A stretch of DNA of 27,729 bases from assembly GCF_000002865.3 (NCBI RefSeq), contig NW_001865045.1, forward strand, positions 160,831 through 188,559, written 5' to 3'. Positions within the stretch are counted from its first letter, which is position 1; each line of letters opens with the position of its first letter. The DNA comes from Monosiga brevicollis MX1. Taxonomy: Eukaryota; Opisthokonta; Choanoflagellata; Craspedida; Salpingoecidae. The notes under the pieces were generated by a model. It was not told the origin of the DNA. It saw only the letters and a program-made list of their open reading frames with translations, and did no database searches. Positions 1 to 11,036 of the stretch are shown here, piece by piece. The position numbers and the translations under genes were made by a program.

Positions 1-18
1 TACATTTTGCCGCCCGCC

Positions 19-268
19 ATGACCCTCAAGCTCAATTGGCCGTCCTTGGGGCTTGCGTCTAAGATTGGACTCTCCGTTTTGATCACCCTGGGCATCGCAC
101 TCGGTAAGCTTTAATTGCCTCTTCTCCCGTGTTCCCGCCCATCTGCCGTCAAAGCAGAGCTCTGCCATCCCCCATCCTTGTGTAACGTCTTGTTTTTTGT
201 TCTACTCCGGTGTAGGCGTGTGTGCAACTCTTTTCACAGTGCTGGACTATGTCCAATCATCATCATAA
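19..268 (+). CDS. small single-pass membrane protein, or 3' end of a gene entering from the left
   Basis: Two exons, 19-103 and 216-268, join in phase across a 112-base intron (donor GTAAGC, acceptor TGTAG) to a TAA stop at 266-268. From the ATG at 19, which follows a GCCCGCC context, the product is about 44 residues with one hydrophobic segment (about residues 14-37, rich in L, I, V, A and G) and a short C-terminal tail ending in three serines. The frame is also open from base 1 to the ATG, so this may instead be the last exons of a longer gene whose start lies outside the window. I recognise no family. The segment probably spans a membrane. Confidence 0.45.
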
Positions 269-838
269 GTGCCTGAAAAAGCAACATGACGATTGTTTTT
301 TTTTTTTTTTTTTTTTCTCTCTCTCTCAGAACGTCGTTGTTTCAACTTGGTTTTAGGTTGTTGTGTTTTTTTTCTGTTGCCTTCCACTGCTAGCCCCGAT
401 CTGAGTCGACCCCACTGCCTAGTTTTCCGTTGTGTCCTCTTCTGGTTTTGTCTTTGTTGGTGCTCCTTCCCGTTTCGTCTGGCAAGTTTTTCTCGATTCT
501 GTCATGTATGCGTGCTGCGTCTGATGTGTTCTTGTGGTGTGACACCCGCGTTTAATCGCCCACCCTGTTCTTCATCTGCTGGAGTGAGATTTGTTTTCTT
601 GGCATAAATTGTTTTTAATCCGTGGTTTGCCAGCTTGTGTTCAAGTGCACGGGTGCTGCTCCGTTGCAGTTTTTTTTTTTTTAAAGAAATCAGTCAGGTA
701 AGATGAATTGAAGAATCCAATGATTGACAACAACAAAACAACACGATAAAATAAGCCACAAGTCACACCGAGCAAGCGCACAGCGCTCGACCATGGACGA
801 TGGTATGAAAAGACCAATTGGGATCAGGACGCACGAGC
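269..838. other. non-coding spacer between convergent genes, with T tracts
   Basis: This spacer lies between the stop of the small membrane-protein CDS and the stop of the minus-strand SPFH gene. It holds a 21-base T run at 296-316 followed by a CT repeat to about 327, and a second T run near 670-682. Long T-rich open frames here encode F/C/L-rich low-complexity sequence and are not credible. No canonical AATAAA was found on either strand. It probably contains the two 3' UTRs. Confidence 0.5.
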
Positions 839-2583
839 TCACAATACTGTATCTAGCTTGAGGGTGTCGGGTGTGCGAACGTCCATGTAGCGGATATGGC
901 CGAGCAAAGCCTGGGCCGCTTCCTGAGCCATGAAAGCTTCAGCAGCCAGGCCCTGCAGGCCGCGTTCTGTGGCATTGTTGCGGGCATTGGCAACGGCCAA
1001 GGTGGCTTCGTGCTCCTGAAGTGCAGAAAGCTTGTGGGCCTCGGAGAGCTCAAAGGCAAGATCAGCAATGAAAGAGGCTTCGATACGGGTGGTCTCCGAC
1101 TCGATTTCTGAAACATTGCGGCGCGTTTCCTGCTCAATGAGAGCAATGTCGTTGTCATAGGCTAGGCGAAGATTCTCCGTTTCTTGCTTGTAGATGCTAA
1201 CATTGGTGGCCAGGCTCACGGTGACCTCTTCAACCAAACGACGGGTTTCTTCCAAGGCGACGGTGGTGTTGAGGTCAAACTCCTCCAACAGTAACTCCGT
1301 CTCCTTGGTGAATAGGGAAATATTTCGCGCTGATTCCTCATTAATCTGGGTCAGGAGCTGCAGGGTCTGCTCAAGAATCGCATCGCGTTGCTGGTTGACC
1401 TGAACCACCAAGATTCGTGTTGTTTGCTCAATCTCGGTCTTGAGTTTGCGACGAGCCGTTTGCAGCGCCAGGATCTCGGCAGCCGAATCGGCACGGATGC
1501 GCTCCAATTCAAGGCGTGCGGTTCCAGCGCGTGCCTCTTGATTGCGCATCTGAATCTGAATCAGGCGATTATCGAGCTCGGCGGGCAAGATCACGGATCG
1601 CACCTGGTGGGGCAGAGCATTCGTACTCGGTGAGCGGTGGCGCATAGCGACGGCGGGCGCCGAAAAAATGGGTCTGTCCTACCTGAAAGCCGGTTACAGT
1701 AGCACCTCGCACGCGCGCTTCCTCGGTGATGGCGGAGCGCAGCTCGGCCTCAATGGTGGTGCGATTCTCGAAAAAGGTTTGGCTTGCATAGCCGGCGGCT
1801 ACATCACGTAAGGTCGAAAAGATGACTTGGGACAGTGTGCCTTCGAAGCCAGCTACAGTCACAGGCAGGTTCGGGTGAGATCAGATGTACTTTGCAACGC
1901 ATGACTGGTCGCTTGGTGGACGTCCGAAAGACAAGATTAGCCAAGATGGGCAGGTTCACTTGTGGCCTCGGAATTCTCGATCTGGTCATACCTTTGTGAA
2001 TGCGGTAAACCTCGACAAGGTCTTTCTTGTTCATCGAGTATTGCCAGCTTATGTCGAGCGAGATGACCTGGCCGTCTTGCACCCGGGTGGAGATCGGGTT
2101 GCCGTTCTCATGGGTGTACTCAACTGAGACATCAAACCGAGGGTATTTTTGAATCCGGAATCCCGCCGCGCGGAAAATGCGGCCGGGTCCAACGGGCTTC
2201 CTTTCGATGTGACCTCGGTAGTCCACAACGACGGCATTGTACTCAAAGGGCACTACCTCGGAGCAGCTATTGATTGAATAAGCACATGCTGGGTGAGGCA
2301 AATACTGTCAAGGGACCTTGAAGCGATGCTCATCCCCACAAACGTACGCATCAAGAAGGATGGGAAGGCCAATAAGGAGAAAGGCCAAGATCAGAACGCA
2401 AGACACGATGAAGACGCGCTTGACCTTGGGCTCGACATTTGAAAAGTCCCAGTGGTTCCAATCAGAGTATTCGGTCGCGATCGAGGGTTGAAAGACACTT
2501 TCAAGCTCGATATCGGTGCCTTTGCCGTAGTCCACGTTTAACGTTGACATTTTGACCGTCTCCTTCTTCTCGGTTGTTGCCAT
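839..2583 (-). CDS. SPFH/band-7 domain type II membrane protein (paralogue A)
   Basis: Four exons, read right to left: 2583-2348, 2266-1992, 1852-1683, 1603-839, giving 481 residues with consistent phases. Residues 1-56 are polar. A membrane segment (about 57-76) follows a KVKR cluster, so the positive-inside rule puts the C-terminus outside the cytosol. An SPFH-like domain follows (about 85-260), with the typical pattern of V-P-E-Y, an amphipathic helix and a ValArgSerVal/LeuPro strand. The rest is a long E/R/T-rich coiled coil with many heptad-like leucines. Six N-X-S/T sequons (for example NRTT, NISL, NVSE) all lie after the membrane segment, as in lumenal SPFH proteins such as erlins. A divergent paralogue starts about 850 bases upstream. 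SPFH proteins form membrane-bound oligomers; the specific function is unknown. An in-frame ATG at 2733 would add 50 residues; I chose 2583 for its context (ACGATGG). Confidence 0.8.
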
Positions 2584-3024
2584 CGTGGCCGTTGGCAAGT
2601 GGTGAAGAAGCACTGATGGATGGGTATTGACACAGGAGGAACGGGCGCGCTTTCGCTCTGAACCTTTCTGCTCGACTGCGCAGGAAGAAAATGCACCGAC
2701 CACAAGCACTGCACCGACAGCAAGCGGGGCCATTTGCCACCCGATACAGCATATTCCAACAGGGGGCGGGGTTCGAAACAAGATGCATCACCGCACAGCA
2801 CAGACTCCTCCCACCCAACCCAAACCATTCCATCCCGATGAATCAACGCGACATGCTCGTAAGAGCCACCATTGACACATGAACGTTTTGCACCGGAGAA
2901 GAAGAAGAAGAAGATGCTTGAAAGAAGAACGAGCAAGCTGCTGGATATGCACTGGACAACAGCAATCGATGGGCACATGTAACTGAACAAAATGATGATG
3001 GTGTCAGGAAATTTTTTTTTTTCC

Positions 3025-3114
<90 letters not shown>

Positions 3115-3436
3115 GCGGGTAAGGACAAAAAGTGTCCAACCTTTGTGGAGCTCGTTTTGGTTTTGGGGGAGGGGGCGGGGCCAGCAGACATTGCTAAATT
3201 GCGCCGGGATCAGCATGCTTGCGACATGAGCATGTTCTCGAGAAGAGGTCATCCTGCCCGGGTCAGCAATTGTAACAACCTGCAGTCGGGGAACCAGCAG
3301 GGACGGGCGAGAAGCCTCGTGTGCCCATCAAACTGTGTTTGAAGGCCTGGGTCGTCGAACTTGCATTTTTTTACTTTCCCTCTCCTGGGCAAGATCAAGT
3401 AGACTGTACGCCCACAAGGACACAAATTGCGACAAC
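2584..3436. promoter_or_regulatory. shared promoter region of the divergent SPFH gene pair
   Basis: The 853 bases between the two start codons are the only upstream DNA available to both genes, so this is inferred to be a bidirectional promoter with both 5' UTRs. It contains a short GAA repeat near 2896-2914 and a long (TG)n tract at 3026-3112. I saw no clear TATA box. Open frames crossing the TG tract encode CV or HT repeats and were dismissed. Confidence 0.5.
3026..3112. repeat. (TG)n microsatellite, about 43 units
   Basis: An uninterrupted alternating TG tract, preceded by a T run (about 3012-3022), sits midway between the two divergent SPFH genes. Tracts of this kind can adopt Z-DNA and are length-polymorphic. 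Confidence 0.97.
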
Positions 3437-5043
3437 ATGTTTTGGACTGTGAAACGGACTTTGGTTGGCCTGGCCGCGGCCATCCTCTCTTTGTCCCTGA
3501 TCATTGTCCTGGCGACCTCGTTTGCTCGGGTAGCCGATGACGAGATCTGTCAACTCTTCTATCCCGGTATGTCCGTCTGAGAGAGCAACACCCTGCGCCT
3601 TCCCGCCCCCTTCTTTGACTGAACTCGCCTCGTTTGCTCACCAACCCTTCTACCTTTCAGATGGTGGCAAGTTGGTGACTCAATCAGAACCGGCTTTGGT
3701 TTTCATCGGTCCCAGCTATGAGAAGTACTGCGTGCCTCGTCACACACTGCACCTACGTTTCGAGTCTGACTCGGATGAAGGGCTGGATCGTGTCATCCAG
3801 TCCCGTACCAAGGAGGGCTTGCCCGTGTCCCTCGCCGTTGACGTCGAGTACAAGTTTACTCCCGAGGGCTTGGAGACATCCATGCAACGCGTGGGCTTTG
3901 CTGATTACTCCCGCCGCCTGTACATGGCAGCGCGCGCCGAGGTGCGCAACGTGGCCTCGCTATTTGAAGTGCAGTCCTTCCTCCGTGGCACGCGCGAGGC
4001 CATTGCAGCTACCATGCGTGATAATATCGCCCAGACCATCGTCGAGCGAGACGGCGTCTTGATCGATGTGATTCGCGTCAATCTCCTAACCGTCAAGGTC
4101 CACGAAAGCTTTGAAAATAAGTTTCAAGAGGTAGAGGATATTCTTCTTGGTGCGTCACTGGTGCTCACTCGACTCTCTGCTCAACCCCATTGGCACTCCC
4201 TCCTCGCACGCTTTGCATCCCGCTCGTCTTGTTACGACAGCTCACCAGGCTCTCTTCCTGAATCCCCTCGGATCCATACGCGCAGAGCAAATTGAGGCCG
4301 AGGCAGATCACCGTCTTGCCGTTATTGAGGAGTCGCGACTCAACGAGACCGACGTCATCAATCTGCTGGCCCAGCGTGGCCGACAGAACCAAAGCGCGCA
4401 CGCCGAAGTCATCGAAGCAACTCTGGAGCAACAAAGTAGCATGACCACGGCCCGGACCAAGGCTATTCGTGAACGCATTCAGGCCGAATCAGCCCGGGCC
4501 CAACAACTCATCCGCAAGCAGACCGCGCTGGAGGAAACGATCGCCGATCGCGACATTCAGGTGGCCAAGGCTGAGCGTCAAGTCGTGGCGACACTGCAGC
4601 TGGCCGAGACCGAACGCCTCAACATGGTGACCGAAATGGAGGGCCAAGTTCGTCGCGCCATGGCCAACCGCACCCGCGACATCTCCCAGGGACTGCTCAA
4701 TCAGACGCGACGTCTCGAGGGACTGGCGGCTCTCCGCATTGATCACGACTTGAGCGTTTTCGAAATTCGCCTCAACTCCAACGTCAGCGCCCAGCAGACC
4801 CGCGATCGTGGTACTGCTGATGCTGAGGATGAGTTTGTACGCATGCGCACGTCTGCCGATGCTCATTTGGCTCTGCAAGCAGCCTTGAATATGAGCGATG
4901 CTCAATTGGCCTCGCTCCTCTGGCATCGTGGCATCAGTGCCAGCACCACCAACAAGACCGTCTTCCTCGATTACGACAAGGTGGCACTGCTCAATGAGTT
5001 TGGTCCGCACAATACCCAGACCGTGGCCAGCGTTACGCCTTAG
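3437..5043 (+). CDS. SPFH/band-7 domain type II membrane protein (paralogue B)
   Basis: Three exons, 3437-3566, 3661-4149 and 4286-5043, give 458 residues. The N-terminus is short and basic (TVKR), then a membrane segment covers about residues 9-29, predicting a type II protein. The SPFH-like region (about 35-205) aligns by eye with the neighbouring divergent gene: a YKF-type strand, an AR-EVRNVAS helix, then the GVLIDVIRVNL strand pair leading into the helical tail. The C-terminal half is a long charged coiled coil rich in E, R, Q and A. Seven N-X-S/T sequons (including NETD, NRTR, NVSA, NKTV) all lie after the membrane segment. I chose the acceptor at 4285 because it restores frame and gives a continuous helix; the more upstream CAG at 4246-4248 has the wrong phase. 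Likely hetero-oligomer partner of paralogue A, by analogy with flotillin, prohibitin and erlin pairs; this is inference. Confidence 0.8.
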
Positions 5044-5251
5044 CCAACGAAGTAACGCCGTTTCTTCATCAGGCAAAGCCTATTTTCGCCGAGCTGGACT
5101 CGGTAAGCTTTGATCTGCACTGCGTGCTACACAAACATGTTAATCCCCTCCTTATTTGTTTTTGTCATGTGATCGGACTGGAATGCCGTTGTCATACATC
5201 CCGGGGGGAAACCTTGACTTCTTCCCGCCCTGGTACGGTCAAACTTTATGG

Positions 5252-5257
5252 TTTATT
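5252..5257 (-). terminator. poly(A) signal of the GT8 gene
   Basis: TTTATT on the plus strand reads AATAAA on the minus strand, about 70 bases after the GT8 stop codon. Position and motif fit a cleavage/polyadenylation signal; this has not been tested. Confidence 0.55.
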
Positions 5258-5289
5258 ATGATCACTCTCAATTCATTCAAAAGAATACC

Positions 5290-5295
5290 AATAAA
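5290..5295 (+). terminator. poly(A) signal of SPFH paralogue B
   Basis: AATAAA about 250 bases after the SPFH-B stop, in an AT-rich stretch (5281-5305). It lies past the poly(A) signal of the opposing gene. Confidence 0.5.
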
Positions 5296-5326
5296 AAATA
5301 CTATAGATGCGTTTCAGTCGAGCCGC

Positions 5327-8300
5327 TCAACAGGCTTCATTGACAAAGCGCGTCCACCGCTGCCGATACAACGCGTCATGTTGCCATGGCTTGCGTCGCC
5401 CGCTCCAATGTAGCACGTACGCACCATCCAAAGCCTCAGTTGACACGTCCGTTCGGTATCCCAAGCCATCGAGATTGAAACGTACGTCCAAAGGCTGCCA
5501 GTGCCCCGCACACACCAGCAAAAGGATGGGCTGCGTCCCGTAGTCCCACAGGGCATGTTCGTGATGCTTGGTCATGTAGTACAGAACCTCGTCACGCAGG
5601 CTCCGTTGCCGCCAAGCACGTAGGTTCCAGACGGCCACTCCAGCATTGAAGGAGGGTGCCGCCAGCTGGAGGAGCTGACCGGGGTCGGGATGTAACTCGG
5701 CATGCAGTCGTACAATATCAGCCCCAAAAAAGTGGCTTAGGGGCACGTTGGGTCGCGGCACAGCCGCCAAATAATCGTCATCTCCCAAGTCCATGTGGGC
5801 GAGCAAGGCCACCAAGTCTCCCTGGACAACCGTGTCGATGTCAATGTACAGCACGCGATTCAGCTCGGGCAAGAGTTCTGGCAGCATGAAACGGCCAAAA
5901 TTGGCACTCGAGGCCAAAGCTCCTGTAACAGCTTCAGCGGTGCGCACGCGAATAAGATCTTGAAGCCGCGCGTCCAGCTGAAAACGCTGCAGCCCGATAA
6001 CATGCGCTGCGGGTCGCTCAGCGGATTGTAAATTGTAGCAGCGTAAAGCATCAATCACGGCCTGGTACGTCTTGGCCGTATCCACAAATATCCACACGCG
6101 TAACAACTGCGGCCAACGGGTGCTGCCCAACATGGATCTATTGCCCGATCATCAGAGCCAGTAGGTCAGATCGCAATCCAAAGTTTCATCTAAGTGAGGT
6201 GCCACCCCCGGTTGTAACTCACCTAATGAGCGGTGCAATACCCGGGACTTGCTGATCATCCACCAAAAGGGCCACGTTGAGCTCCGACAGCGCTGGTGCT
6301 GCCTGGCAAATCTATTCGCAACAACAGGCCAAGGTGGTAAAGCATGACAACTGCTTCCTTGGGTTTCACTTTATGTTCCTTTCACACCTGCACCTCGAGC
6401 GCCAACCTGATAGGGCAGTTTGTTGCCTTTGTGTGGATCTACCCAAACAAGGTCGGCACCTGGATCGTCGCAAGTACAAGCCCACCGGCCTGGGCCTTGC
6501 TGCTGGCACGAGGCCTGCAATGGACAGCCCTGCGTCGGTAGCAGAACATGCATTTTTGCCGATGAGTGCCATTTTTAGCAAAAGGAACGATCGTCGTCGC
6601 CTTCATCATTCGCCATGTTCAAACTGAGAGCGGTCAGCCAGGCTGTCAAGCCTGGCAATTCCGGTTCTTGTCCTGCCTACCTGCCCTTGATATCGGCAAT
6701 AGTCAAAGTCGCGTACAAACATGCCCTGGTCCTCTTCATTGGTGAAGCGCACCCACGTGCCCGGGTCGGCGACGGCCTTTTTTAACACGCCTGGCACAGC
6801 CAAACAAATGTATGGATGGCATGCACGAGAGGGGGTCAATAGGGCCAGTCGGCCTGAAAGCCCAGCGTTTTATTGCAAAGCACACGCACCATTTGTGTTG
6901 AAAGCCAAGCAACGAGGGCTGCTTTGACAGACATGTCGGAGCCGAGCAGAGAACGCCTCCAAAGACTCTTGCTATTGGCAGGTATCGAGTCCACGCACGG
7001 TGAGGTCGGAGGCTAGAGCACATGGACTGAAGCAGCAAGACTGACCTTGTCGCGAAGTAGCAACGCGAGATCGCCACCGTCTGAATCCAGATGCGGAATG
7101 AAAACAAATTTTGAGGTCGTTGGCGCAAACCTTTCATCCCAAAAGTTGCTCGCCGGCTGTTCTGACACGCCATACACTGGCAGGCAGGATTGTCCATTGC
7201 CCACAAACCTAGAAAGACACAACGACGCTGAGTATAAAGATTGGGGAAGCATGCCTTTCTGGTGACACTTGTGAGGAAGAAGCGCGATTTCAGCGCGGAA
7301 CATCAGACGCACCCGGCTTGGCATTCACACGAGTAACTGCCAACGGGCTGAGGGATGCAGCGGGCATTGTGTGCGCAGGTGTGTACGCCCCGACCACACA
7401 AATCCAGATTGTCTATTCGCACGAAATGAATCATTGTACGTTTGAAAGTCTTGGTGAATGCAAGCCTTCTCTAGCTCACCCCTGGGTCGCGGGGAGCGGG
7501 GGTTTGGCAACCCATTTTGCTTCCATGATGCAAAGCATTCAACCTCTTTCGGCTTGCTCTCTTTATGTTCTTAGTTGTGATGATCAGAGTCAGCTGATCA
7601 AAAAAACGGGTGACGTACCGGCGACATAGAGGGCCGCGCCAGGCTGTCGGTTGAGCTGGTACATGGGAGGTACCCAGGACTTGAGCCAACCATCATCAGA
7701 AAAGGCCACACAAAGCTTGTGCTGCTCAGTTGGCGATATGAGACAATTGAGTTACAACAACTGGACCACGCAAAAATGAGTACATGCAAGCGTGGCCCGG
7801 GTCCGGGAACGACCCCTAACCTGATGACAGGCTGAGCGAACTGCAGTGTGACTCTGCGTGGGCCATCTGGGGTCCATCATAGAGTAAAGGGCACACCTTT
7901 TGTGAGGGACGGCCATGGCGCGTTCATCTACTTGAGAGCCTGATGCTAGGCTGCAATGGTTTTGCACGGGAGCTCACCGCATCAAGTTGCCAACGTCAGT
8001 CGCAACGCCTGGAAGATAGCGAAACCGCTTGGCAGGCGCAGTTTGGTAGTTGGGATTCAAACCCGAGTCAAGATGGACACGCTCAAGCGCTGTCAGCTGT
8101 TGCGACACGCGCTGGCGAAGGAGAGCCGCATCTGCACGACGGCAGTCTGCATCTGGTGCTAGCTGTGGGGGAGGGCGCGTCAAGCTTGATGGTCGGGACG
8201 GGGGCCGCTGCATGGCGAGCTCTAAGCGAGCCACGGTTTCGCGAGTGCATCCTTGATGGTGTAGAAGCTGGCAGCCCTTGACTGTTCGTTGAGCCTGGAC

Positions 8301-9654
8301 CTGACAGCGTGTCCCTACGACGAGCAGCATGGCGAGCAGATCAGGACAGGGACGAGCCAGCGTGCGCACAAGCGCTAAAGGGGAGCATCAGTCAAGTGGA
8401 TGGACGCAGAACAGCTTCCTTGCACACGAACCCATTGTTTCTGTCGCAAGCAAATTTGCCACGGTCAAGAGCAGCTGCCCGGTATCAGATGCAATGGATG
8501 CACTCCATCTGGAAGTGGCGGGCCCGAGATCAGCCCAGCAAAAGGACTGCACCTCGTGAATGGGTGTGGGCCGTCTCTGCACCTGATGAAGGAGACCGCT
8601 AGGCCATGAGCCTTGGCAACAGGCACATCATGCTTGCACAATGAGCGGGAAGGAACTTACGTGGGTTGCATGCACCGCGGCGCTGCGGAGCAAAGTCACC
8701 TCGGACACGGTTTGTGGCCAGTGCCTGCGCGGCGACGGCACGAGTGGGGGGTTATGTGGGGCTACTGGCGTGACGGGTTTACAGTGCTGTTGATGGAAGC
8801 AGGGCCACGCACATACCGAGCAGCAAGGTCAGAGACGAGATAGGTCCAGGGAGTGATTGAATGCTTGAGATGCGCTGCCACCTTGAAGCGACAGGCATCA
8901 AAAGACGCTGCATAGGCTGGCTGTCGGAGCCAAACGACATGGTCCACGCTACCGGCAGCGGTGGATACACCGCAAGCCAAATATGGAGGGCCCAGGATAG
9001 AGCAGTTGCTCATGAGCACGCACCGCTCCGGAGGTTGAGCATAGCAGGGAGAAGGATCTCTAGGCATACGTACCGGCGCTCCAATTCACGCAGGCGACTT
9101 TGAAGTTTTGAGAGGCACTGCACGTTCAGCAATGGCGACAGCAACCGTAACGATATGAGTGGGTTGCGGTCGAATGTGCGGGGATGATGCCGTGTGAGAG
9201 AGAAGAAAAGTTTCAGAGGGCAGTGGCGGAACTCGGGTCAGACAAGCACGAAAACGCACGAATCATCGAGCAGCGGAACAGTGTACTTACCCCGCAAAGA
9301 AGCTCGAGTGTGTGGAACTCAATGTGGAAGTCTCCTTGTGGTTGAGAAAGGTGGCCATCTGAAATTTTAGTATCTGTATGAGAACGAATGTACGGAACGT
9401 TGCAGAGGAGGGTGCTCGCCAGCCTGACCTGCCAGGAGGGCAATCTTGGTGGAGCTGCTCGTGTTAAGCAAGCGCTCAGACAGATCGCGCTGTTGCTCTG
9501 CGTCTGCAATCTCCTCCAGCTGCTGCCGCCCCTCCCCAAGCCCCATCCCAGGCCCAGCACCCAGGCCATGCAACAGAAACAGGCCGAGCAGGCCCAATGC
9601 CAAGCCGCTCAGCACCGCACCGTACCGGCCCGCCAGCCGCATCGCGCTCCTCAT
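5327..9654 (-). CDS. Golgi-type family 8 glycosyltransferase with duplicated PAN-like/EGF stem modules
   Basis: Seventeen exons, all phases consistent, 920 residues: 9654-9429, 9358-9291, 9117-9074, 8948-8817, 8724-8661, 8582-8432, 8374-7978, 7950-7897, 7866-7821, 7721-7619, 7412-7313, 7208-7046, 6971-6890, 6790-6681, 6529-6407, 6311-6223, 6137-5327. A signal anchor (about residues 13-32) predicts a type II Golgi protein. A helical stem follows. Then come a Cys repeat with CVAFSDDGWLK (about 345-427), a calcium-binding-type EGF domain (about 429-470, six Cys, DNLD start, GNGQSC end), a second Cys repeat with CLAFNTNGVLK (about 495-575) and a degenerate EGF-like segment (581-621). The GT8 domain (about 630-920) has NVALLVDD, the DxD motif as DID (about 750-752), FNAGVAVWNL and LHWSGRRKPW. 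GT8 enzymes transfer sugars from UDP-sugars; donor and acceptor are unknown here. The start is the first ATG before the anchor. Exons 4-6 are the least certain. Confidence 0.82.
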
Positions 9655-9807
9655 CCGCGCATCAAAAACTGCGGACAGGCCACTTCTACGATCTTGTGAC
9701 AACCATCACACTTTAATACTTATTTTGCTGACAATATACAACAGTCGAATAACTGTGATTGAAAACAGGTGTTGTTCCCCGTTGGCTGCCCACATGGTGA
9801 TCCGCGT

Positions 9808-9856
<49 letters not shown>

Positions 9857-9980
9857 TTGGCATTGGTGTTCTTCATTTTTCCACTGGTTGTGGTGGCGGG
9901 TTGGACTTTTTTCCCGCTCCCGCTTCCCTCGACTTGTCGAGTGGCGAGTGTGGGGAGGTGCTTTGGTGTCACCGCGCGCC
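9655..9980. promoter_or_regulatory. shared promoter region of GT8 gene and RCL1
   Basis: Only 326 bases separate the two divergent start codons, so both promoters must lie here or overlap the genes. The segment includes a GT repeat at 9809-9850 and a pyrimidine-rich stretch before the RCL1 ATG. No clear TATA box was seen. Confidence 0.5.
9809..9856. repeat. (GT)21 tract running into GCGCGC
   Basis: Twenty-one GT units (9809-9850) are followed directly by GCGCGC, giving 48 bases of unbroken purine-pyrimidine alternation about 125 bases upstream of the RCL1 start. Confidence 0.95.
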
Positions 9981-10989
9981 ATGTCCTCGGCCAAGGGCTC
10001 TGCCGTGGCTAGCAAGAGCAAGACGTTGACGTTTGAGGGGACATCCTCGTTCCGTCAACGCATCGTCTTTTCGGTGCTCTCCGGACGGCCTGTTCGTTTC
10101 GTCAAAATTCGCCCTGACGCCGATAGCCCTGGTTTGACCGGTAAGAATGGCTTATTTGGCACAATGGTGGGGGCATGGTCAACCCCAAAGATATTAGCTT
10201 GTCATGAGCTTTTCATGAGCTTCAGTCTCACGTCGTTTATCCGTGGGTTTTAGATTATGAAGTGACCTTTTTGAGGCTGATTGATACCATCACCAATGGC
10301 ACCCACATTTCCATTAACGAGACTGGTGTGTTTATCGGCCCTGCCTTTTGACGTGTCGTTGATATTGTCCGCACCCATTTTGACTGTTTTTTTTTCACTC
10401 ACTCGTGTCATGCCGACGAATGCAGGTACGGCGGCTTACCTTCGGCCCGGCACAATCACCAATGGCCGTAAGCTGCAGTTTGACTGTGGATCCAGCCGTG
10501 CCATCGGCTACTACCTCGAGTTTCTGCTCTGCCTGGCGCCCTTTGGCAAGGCTCCCCTCCACATTTTCTTGTCTGGCATTACCAACGACAATCAAGATCC
10601 AAGCGTGGACATCATCCGTACCGTCGGTCTACCAGTGCTCAAACGCTTTGGCGTGGAGGATGGTCTTGAGCTCAAGGTCATCCGACGCGGTCTGCGCCCC
10701 AATGGAGGCGGTGAAATCATGTTTCAATGTCCGCATGTGCGACAAGTAAGTTTTTTTTTATTGTTTTTCAATGTGTTCCCAGCTCTACTGTAACATTTGT
10801 GAGCTCAACTGACAAACCAACCTTTGGTTCTCGCCGCAGATTAAACCAGTGCGCTGTGTTGAGCTGGGCAAGATCAAGCGCATTCGTGGTCTTGTCTACA
10901 CTACTCGCGTGGCTCCCTCAACTGGCCATCGGTGAGCATCGTGTTTGGCGCCTGTCTGTGCTTTGATTTGTGTTTTTGTGTTTTTCTGG

Positions 10990-11036
<47 letters not shown>

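Larger units (their letters stand above)
5044..5326. other. tail-to-tail spacer between SPFH-B and the GT8 gene
   Basis: This holds the 3' UTRs of two convergent genes. The plus-strand AATAAA (5290-5295) lies beyond the minus-strand AATAAA (TTTATT at 5252-5257 on the plus strand), so the two transcripts are expected to overlap. Confidence 0.6.

Noticed and set aside
293-607. Open frame of about 100 codons rich in F, C and L
   Set aside because: It starts at TTG, crosses a T run, has no family resemblance and lies in an expected 3' UTR.
4489-5076. 195-codon minus-strand open frame opposite SPFH-B
   Set aside because: Shadow of the coding frame; the plus-strand frame is the conserved coiled coil and splices in phase.
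9706-10253. Open frames with CV or HT repeats around 9790-9856
   Set aside because: Same cause: translation of the GT tract between two divergent genes.
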